A DNA stretch of 64,000 nt, from assembly GCF_024703995.1 (NCBI RefSeq), contig NZ_JAMXQV010000022.1, positions 1-64,000 of the forward strand, given 5' to 3'. The notes beneath the pieces are model-generated. The model was not told the DNA's origin, did not search any database, and saw only the letters and a list, made by a program, of their open reading frames with translations. Below, piece after piece: positions 59,289 through 64,000 of this stretch; the first letter of the stretch is position 1, and each line of letters begins with the position of its first letter. The position numbers were made by a program, and so were the translations under genes. The stretch is from Amycolatopsis iheyensis (GTDB taxonomy: Bacteria; Actinomycetota; Actinomycetes; Mycobacteriales; Pseudonocardiaceae).

Positions 59289-60008
59289 ATGGGCGAAGTC
59301 GTCGAGGACGAGGATCTGCGCGCCGAGCGGCTGCTGGACGCGCAGGCGAAGGCGGTCGAACTGTTCGCGGCGGTCGAGGAGCGCGGCATCCTCGCGCCCG
59401 GTGTCCGGGAGACCGAGGCGAGCGACGCGATCCGCGACCTCGCCGGTGACCTGCTCGGCATCCGCCGCTACTGGCACAAGCGGATCGTCCGGGCGGGGGT
59501 CAACACGCTGCGGCCGTACCGCGAGAACCCGCCGGACCGGGTGCTGGCCGAGGACGACGTCGTGTTCGCCGACTTCGGCCCGATCTTCGAGGACTGGGAG
59601 GCGGACTTCGGCCGCACGTTCGTCCTCGGCGACGACCCGGTGAAGCACCGGCTGCGGGACTCGCTGCCGCCGGTCTTCGACGCGGGCCGCGCGTACTTCG
59701 CGGCCCGGCCGGACATCACGGGTGCGCAGCTGTACGCGCACATAGTGGAGCTGGCGCGGGAAGCGGGCTGGGAGTTCGGGGGCGACATCGCGGGTCACCT
59801 GGTCGGGCAGTTCCCGCACGAGAAGATCGACGGCGCGAAGATCGACTCCTACATCGCGCCGGGCAGTGACGGCCCGATGCGGCGGCCGGACCGGAACGGG
59901 CAGACGTCGCACTGGATCCTCGAGGTCCACCTGGTCGACCGCGACCTGGGGATCGGCGGGTTCTTCGAGCAGCTGCTGACGCTGGGGCCGAGCGCCGCGC
60001 AGTCGTGA
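59289..60008 (+). CDS. M24 family metallopeptidase-like protein
   Basis: A 239-residue protein of the methionine aminopeptidase/creatinase fold without the N-terminal creatinase domain. LAEDDVVFADFGPIFEDWEADFGRTFVLGDD gives the paired Asp metal ligands, GGDIAGHLVGQFPHEKI a His ligand, and ILEVHLVDRDLGIGGFFEQLL the Glu side. Related short M24 proteins are of unknown substrate and may act as amidinohydrolase-like enzymes. ATG at 59289 with weak upstream site. Confidence 0.78.
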   Translation: MGEVVEDEDLRAERLLDAQAKAVELFAAVEERGILAPGVRETEASDAIRDLAGDLLGIRRYWHKRIVRAGVNTLRPYRENPPDRVLAEDDVVFADFGPIFEDWEADFGRTFVLGDDPVKHRLRDSLPPVFDAGRAYFAARPDITGAQLYAHIVELAREAGWEFGGDIAGHLVGQFPHEKIDGAKIDSYIAPGSDGPMRRPDRNGQTSHWILEVHLVDRDLGIGGFFEQLLTLGPSAAQS

Positions 60009-60026
60009 CGCCCGGCCCACCGCCGC

Positions 60027-60668
60027 TCAGACGCGGGCCGGGACCCACAGGTCGTCGATGGTCTTCTCCGCCGTCGCCAGGCTCGCGTCCGCCAGCGGGA
60101 TGAGCTCGGCCATCGCCGGGTTCACGTGGGCGAGCGTCAGCTCGGCCGTGATGAAGCGCGGCTCGAGGCCGGTCAGCGCAACGCCGTGGGGCAGCCACTG
60201 TTCGGCGTGGTCCCAGCCCGCGCGGGGTGTGCCTTCGCCGTACCCGCCACCGCGGGAGGCCAGCACGATGAACTCCCGGCCGCCGAGCAGGCCGGTCTGC
60301 GTCTCCTGGTCGACCGAGAGCCCTGGAGCGATGAGGTGGTCGACCCAGGTCTTGACGCTGCTCGGCGCGCCGAAGTTGTACAGCGGCAGGCCCAGCAGCA
60401 CCGTGTCGGCCGCCTTGATCTCGTCGACCAGCTCGCGGGTCCGCGCCCACGCCGCCGCCTGCTCGGGCGTGTGCTGCCCGGCCGGGACGACGCCGGCGCC
60501 GCCGCTCGCGGAGTCGATGTGCGGTAGCGGGTTCGCGCCGAGGTCGCGGTAGGTGACGGTGCCGTCCGGGTGCGCGGCGCGCCACGCGGCCGCGGCCCGC
60601 GCGCTGAGGCGGCGGCTCACCGAGCGGTCGCCCTGGATGCTCGAGTCGATGTGCAGGAGATGCGCCAT
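60027..60668 (-). CDS. FMN-dependent NADH-azoreductase family
   Basis: A 213-residue flavodoxin-fold protein: MAHLLHIDSSIQGDRSVSRRLSARAAAAW at the N-terminus (phosphate loop SxxxxxSxS), PLYNFGAPSSVKTWVDHLIAPG near the flavin, and SRGGGYGEG. Family members are AzoR-type quinone or azo reductases. It is divergent from a MarR regulator with 82 bp between the starts, the usual redox-stress arrangement (YodB/QorR-like). Confidence 0.88.
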   Translation of the reverse strand: MAHLLHIDSSIQGDRSVSRRLSARAAAAWRAAHPDGTVTYRDLGANPLPHIDSASGGAGVVPAGQHTPEQAAAWARTRELVDEIKAADTVLLGLPLYNFGAPSSVKTWVDHLIAPGLSVDQETQTGLLGGREFIVLASRGGGYGEGTPRAGWDHAEQWLPHGVALTGLEPRFITAELTLAHVNPAMAELIPLADASLATAEKTIDDLWVPARV

Positions 60669-60738
60669 GTCGTTAGCCGTCCGTAGATCGTTGGTGTTAG
60701 ACAAACCATTAATAGCACATCGATCATTGGATTGCCCA

Positions 60739-60744
60739 TATACT
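60739..60744 (+). promoter_or_regulatory. -10 box of a probable leaderless marR transcript
   Basis: TATACT ends six bases before the ATG at 60751, so transcription would begin at or next to the start codon; no ribosome site is present. GCCCA-TATAC-TGGGC forms a dyad around this box and may be the operator of the MarR protein. Confidence 0.5.
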
Positions 60745-60750
60745 GGGCGC

Positions 60751-61230
60751 ATGACCTCGCTGCCGGTCGTCAACCAGCCGCCCCACCGCTGCGGGGCGCT
60801 GCTGGGCCAGCTCGCGCGCCGGCTGCAGACGCGCAGCGAGTCGGTGCTGACGCCGCTCGGGCTGCGGCCGCGCCACCTGATCGCGCTCACGGTCCTGCGC
60901 GATCAGGGCGGCAGCTCGCAGCAGGACCTGGCGAAGACCCTCGAGATGGACAGCACGAACGTCGTCGGGCTGCTCAACGACCTCGAGACCGAGAACCTGA
61001 TCGAGCGCCGCCGCTCCCCCGTCGACCGGCGGCGCCACGTCGTCGAGCTCACCGACGTCGGCGCGAAGCTGCTCGCGCGGGCCGAGTTCGCGCTCGCCGC
61101 GGTCGAGGACGAGGTCTTCCGCGGGCTGAGCGAAGAGCAGCGTGAGACGCTCTACACGCTGCTGCAGCAGGCGACGAACAAGTCCGAGATCGAGGCCTGC
61201 ACGGAAGCCGTCCGGCCGCCGGTCTGCTGA
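60751..61230 (+). CDS. MarR family transcriptional regulator
   Basis: A 159-residue MarR protein: LRPRHLIALTVLRDQGGSSQQDLAKTLEMDSTNVVGLLNDLETENLIERRRSPVDRRRHVVELTDVGAKLL is the winged helix with the DxRxR wing. Cysteines near the N-terminus (Cys14) and C-terminus could allow redox sensing but are not proven. Divergent from the azoreductase gene, which it likely represses. Confidence 0.87.
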   Translation: MTSLPVVNQPPHRCGALLGQLARRLQTRSESVLTPLGLRPRHLIALTVLRDQGGSSQQDLAKTLEMDSTNVVGLLNDLETENLIERRRSPVDRRRHVVELTDVGAKLLARAEFALAAVEDEVFRGLSEEQRETLYTLLQQATNKSEIEACTEAVRPPVC

Positions 61231-61233
61231 ACG

Positions 61234-61836
61234 TCAGCCGCCGGCGATGTCGCGGGCCAGCTGCCGCGCTTCGGGCAGGGTGAACTGCCCGGTGATCTGC
61301 GTTTCGCCGCCGGTGATGGCGGACTGCACGGTCGGCGCGGTCAGCACCCGGCTCTTGAGCACCATCGCGACCTGCTTGCCGACGTTCTGCCCGGTCCACT
61401 CGGCCCAGGTCTTCGCACCCTTGGCGGTGAAGCTGAGGTTGATCACCGAGCGGCCCGTCCGCGGGTCCGGCGCGGCGTCCACGCGACTGACGTCCGCGCC
61501 GCTGAGGAAGCCCGGGCCGAGGACGTACTTCGTGCCCAGCGCGCGGTCGCAGCTGATCAGCGGCAGCGCCGGGTCGTCGCGGCCGTCGAGCGGGTCCGGC
61601 TGGCCCTGGGCGCAGTCGAAGGCCTGCGCGGCGGCCTGCTGGGTGGCGGGGTCGGCGCTCTGCCGCTCGGTCGCCGAGCCCGTCGCCGGCCCCGGTGGCA
61701 CCTCGGCCAGCACCGGGCGGAACCGCAGCACCGTGCCGTCCTTGACGACGAACCCGGTGGGCTCGGCCTGACCCGTGACGTCGGCCTGGCACCCGGTGGC
61801 GAGCACGGCGACGGCCGCGAGCAGGAGTATCCGCAC
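61234..61836 (-). CDS. SecDF P1 head-like lipoprotein
   Basis: A 200-residue lipoprotein (signal MRILLLAAVAVLATGCQ, lipid Cys near 16). The mature part resembles the periplasmic P1 head of SecD: LRFRPVL near the start, GPGFLSGADVSRVDAAPDPRTGRSVINLSFTAKGAKTWAEWTGQNVGKQVAMVLKSRVLTAPTVQSAITGGETQITGQFTLPEARQLA. It has no membrane domain, so it is not a full translocase subunit; such free-standing head proteins occur in actinobacteria and have unknown roles. GTG at 61836. Confidence 0.8.
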   Translation of the reverse strand: MRILLLAAVAVLATGCQADVTGQAEPTGFVVKDGTVLRFRPVLAEVPPGPATGSATERQSADPATQQAAAQAFDCAQGQPDPLDGRDDPALPLISCDRALGTKYVLGPGFLSGADVSRVDAAPDPRTGRSVINLSFTAKGAKTWAEWTGQNVGKQVAMVLKSRVLTAPTVQSAITGGETQITGQFTLPEARQLARDIAGG

Positions 61837-61858
61837 GGGCCCATTCTGGCGTGCGGAC

Positions 61859-63643
61859 CTACCCGGCCGCCAGGACCGCTTCGAGCCCGGACGCCTGGGT
61901 GCGCCAGTCCGTCACGTTCGGCGTGGTCCCGGTCCAGCGCTGGCCGATCCGGTTTAGCGCGTCCCGGTCGTTCGCCCACAGCGCGTCGGCCTGCCGCTGC
62001 GCGAAGGCGCGGTAGGTGGCCGAGCCGGTCGCGGTGGCCAGGTCGCCGAAGTAGCGCAGGAAGATGCCCTTGAACTGCTTCTGGTTGTCGTCGCAGGAGC
62101 CGCTGCCGGTGTCGCAGGACTCGACGAGCACGCCGTTCGACGTCAGCCGCGTCATCGCCGCGTCCGCCAGCCGTTTCGCACCGTCCAAGTAGGACGTCGT
62201 GCCGGTGGCGCGCCACAGCTCCAGCAGGCCGCCGATGCCGAGGCCCTGGTTGTAGGTCCAGACCTGCTGGCCGTTGTTGGCGCAGGAGTTCGTCAGCCCG
62301 TCGTTCACCAGGCCGCTGGAGTTGACCAGGCCACTGGCGAGGTACCAGTCCCCCGCGGTTCTGGCGCGCTGGCCCCACACTGTGTCGCCGGCGAGCCGGT
62401 TGTGCAGGGACGCGATGAGCCGCAGGTACAACCCGGCCGTCACGGCGTTCTTGTACGTCCGCTCGCGGTTCCACCAGACCCCGCCACCGCAGCTGCTCGT
62501 GTCCCAGAAGCCGTGGACGTAGTTCGCGATCGTCACCGCTTCGGAGAGGTAGCGCGAGTCGTGGGTGCGGTCGTAGACGGCGACCCAGGCCAGGCCCCAC
62601 CACGCGCTGTCGTCGATGGCGCGGCTGACGAAGTCGCCCTCGATCGCGTCGGAACTCCGGACCCCGGCGGGAAACGCCGCGCGGTTGACGTCGAACGTGC
62701 GGGCCAGCGCGGTGTCGAACCCGCCGGCGTCGGCCACCGCCGTCACCGCGACCGCCGAGTTCCACCAGCTCGAGGGCCACCACGCGGTGTACGGGTCGTA
62801 GGACCACATCAGCGCGTCGAGCGCGCCGGCCGCGCGGGTCGTCGCCGGCCGCGCCCAAGCCGTGCAGCTGCCTTGCGCGTGCGTGGCTTCGCGCCCGCAC
62901 GCGCGGACCGCGCCGCCGAAGAGCCGGCCGCGGGGGTCGCGGGTCGCGAACGCCGTCGTGTGGGTGCCGGTCGCGCCGGCGGCCACGCTCGTGCGGCCCA
63001 GCGACGAACCGTCCGGCCAGCTCGCGCCGGCGTCCCAGGAGCGGTCCAGCCAGACTTCGTCACCCGCGCCACCGGCTTCGATCCCGGCCCACGCCATCCC
63101 CCGGCCGTCGAAGTGGAGCCGGATCGTGCGGCCGAAGAGCGTCGTGGCGGCCACCGGCTGGCTGTCCCCGGCACCCGGCGCGACGCGGTCGCAGGCCGCG
63201 TCGCAGACGTCCGGGTAGATCCACGCCGTGCAGCCGACGCCTTGGGCGTCCCCGCACGCCCGGACCAGGCCGCGGCGGTGGTGCTGCGGGTCGGTGAGGT
63301 TGTACATCAGGGTGCGGGTGCCGGTCCACGAGCCGGGGATGCTCGCCTTGCCCAGCAGGCCTTCCCAGGTGGCGCCGCCGTCCCACGACCGGTCGAGCCA
63401 GACGCTGTCGCCGGCGACGCCGTTGTCGATGCTCGCCCACGCCATCCCGTCGGGGTCGGAAGCGTGCAGGCGCACGATCCGGCCGTTGATCACCTTGTCG
63501 GGCAACGGAAAGCTCTCACGCGCGGCCCTCGACGGGTCGAGGGTGTCGCACGAGGTCACGCACACCGAGATCCCCGCCGCCGCGGCGGCCGGAATCGGGG
63601 TCAGGGAACCGAGGACGAGCAGCAGCACGAGCAATGTCCGCAT
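61859..63643 (-). CDS. Secreted GH76-type alpha-1,6-mannanase with duplicated N-terminal module
   Basis: A 594-residue exported protein (signal MRTLLVLLLVLGSLTPIPAAAAA). Residues about 25-265 contain two tandem copies of a Cys-containing module sharing MAWA-I, GD-VWLDRSWDGGATW and VRACG...CTAW; SWDGGATW fits the Asp-box pattern S-x-D-x-G-x-T-W. Residues about 270-594 form a GH76 (alpha/alpha)6 domain with the catalytic Asp pair Asp344-Asp345 in SRAIDDSAWWGLAW, WNRERTYKNAVTAGLYLRL and WTYNQGLGIGGLLELWRAT. It would cut alpha-1,6-mannan. The ATG at 63643 has GAGAGGG six bases upstream; the ATG two codons earlier abuts that site. Confidence 0.85.
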   Translation of the reverse strand: MRTLLVLLLVLGSLTPIPAAAAAGISVCVTSCDTLDPSRAARESFPLPDKVINGRIVRLHASDPDGMAWASIDNGVAGDSVWLDRSWDGGATWEGLLGKASIPGSWTGTRTLMYNLTDPQHHRRGLVRACGDAQGVGCTAWIYPDVCDAACDRVAPGAGDSQPVAATTLFGRTIRLHFDGRGMAWAGIEAGGAGDEVWLDRSWDAGASWPDGSSLGRTSVAAGATGTHTTAFATRDPRGRLFGGAVRACGREATHAQGSCTAWARPATTRAAGALDALMWSYDPYTAWWPSSWWNSAVAVTAVADAGGFDTALARTFDVNRAAFPAGVRSSDAIEGDFVSRAIDDSAWWGLAWVAVYDRTHDSRYLSEAVTIANYVHGFWDTSSCGGGVWWNRERTYKNAVTAGLYLRLIASLHNRLAGDTVWGQRARTAGDWYLASGLVNSSGLVNDGLTNSCANNGQQVWTYNQGLGIGGLLELWRATGTTSYLDGAKRLADAAMTRLTSNGVLVESCDTGSGSCDDNQKQFKGIFLRYFGDLATATGSATYRAFAQRQADALWANDRDALNRIGQRWTGTTPNVTDWRTQASGLEAVLAAG

Positions 63644-63823
63644 CGACATCCCTCTCCACGCACCGGGGTTCGCTCCAGCATAGGAAGCCGGCGCGTGGTT
63701 CTGAAGGTTTCCGCCCGGTTCTGGCTCGTTCCGGACAATGGTTGCCCGCACCGGGAACGGGGCCGCAGGTGCGCCGGCGGCCGCCGATGCCGGGGAAGGT
63801 GGTGCCACCCGGTAGGTTTCGGC

Positions 63824-64000
63824 GGTGCATCCGGTACGGGAAGTCGGCGTCACCGCCACCCTCACCCTCGACCACCGCGCGTTCGTGGTCCGCCCGTGGG
63901 GCAGTGGCTTCGCGGCCGCGGCGCCGGACGGCGCGCTGACCGTCGTCGACCGGCGGCTGGCCGTCGTGCGGCGGACCGACCTGGGTGGTGCCGTCGCCGA
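63824..64000 (+). CDS. Unidentified gene, N-terminal end (partial)
   Basis: A frame open from GTG 63824 to the window edge: REVGVTATLTLDHRAFVVRP then FAAAAPDGALTVVDRRLAVV, a beta-rich pattern with plausible codon use. No signal peptide and no family recognised from 59 residues. AGGT lies about ten bases before the GTG. Confidence 0.45.

Overview
The window is one contiguous stretch of very GC-rich DNA (GTG starts common, G/C in most third codon positions). The gene families present (encapsulin with hemerythrin cargo, mycothiol-dependent maleylpyruvate isomerase relatives, deazaflavin-dependent nitroreductase fold, DUF5313, DUF6480, SARP regulator, HSP18-type regulator, DUF574 methyltransferase, 13E12/DUF222 HNH protein) point to an actinomycete chromosome, most likely a Pseudonocardiaceae member such as Amycolatopsis. 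That assignment is inference from content; no rRNA is present. The only RNA gene seen is a tRNA-Leu (anticodon GAG).

Layout. 1-6.3 kb: the tail of an IS110-type transposase, then a copper-linked block (CopD-CtaG fusion, Met-rich DUF5134 protein, PepSY membrane protein, a small Cys-cluster protein) beside a divergent ECF sigma factor/anti-sigma pair and an aldehyde dehydrogenase remnant. 6.4-7.9 kb: a hemerythrin with a C-terminal encapsulin-loading tag and the encapsulin shell. 8.5-12.2 kb: a beta-propeller lipoprotein, DUF5313, and a PLP decarboxylase divergent from a MarR regulator. 12.3-19.6 kb: a nine-gene, mostly overlapping operon (GntR, nitrilase, DUF2848, cupin, ABC importer, FAD monooxygenase, second binding-protein homologue) that looks like uptake and degradation of an unidentified small N-containing compound. 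19.9-20.6 kb: a decayed serine recombinase beside the tRNA-Leu.

20.7-25.6 kb: SARP regulator, NmrA-type protein, membrane-anchored CBM2 protein, and the most notable locus: a 25-residue basic peptide ending YAWYGWI followed by a perfect hairpin and a compact cytochrome P450, the arrangement expected of a tryptorubin-like (atropopeptide) RiPP cluster. 25.6-30.8 kb: LysR with a divergent benzoylformate decarboxylase / benzaldehyde dehydrogenase / aromatic-acid transporter operon (lower mandelate pathway). 31-36.8 kb: small actinobacterial proteins, a frameshifted HSP18-type regulator, mycothiol-linked enzymes, and an ArsR/CDF metal-efflux pair with a clear operator. 36.8-41.4 kb: DeoR/MFS and a sugar isomerase/oxidoreductase operon.

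41.5-51.6 kb: DUF574 methyltransferase, a Tat-exported GH127 enzyme with six lectin-like repeats under two LacI-type palindromes, and a YtrA-type GntR/ABC operon whose operator recurs in front of a secreted esterase-fold gene 2.5 kb away, with a cyclase/ThDP enzyme pair between them. 51.6-64 kb: DUF222 HNH protein, Lrp regulator divergent from a fused indolepyruvate ferredoxin oxidoreductase, assorted regulators, an azoreductase/MarR pair, a SecDF-head lipoprotein, a secreted GH76 enzyme with a duplicated N-terminal module, and the start of an unidentified gene at the right edge.
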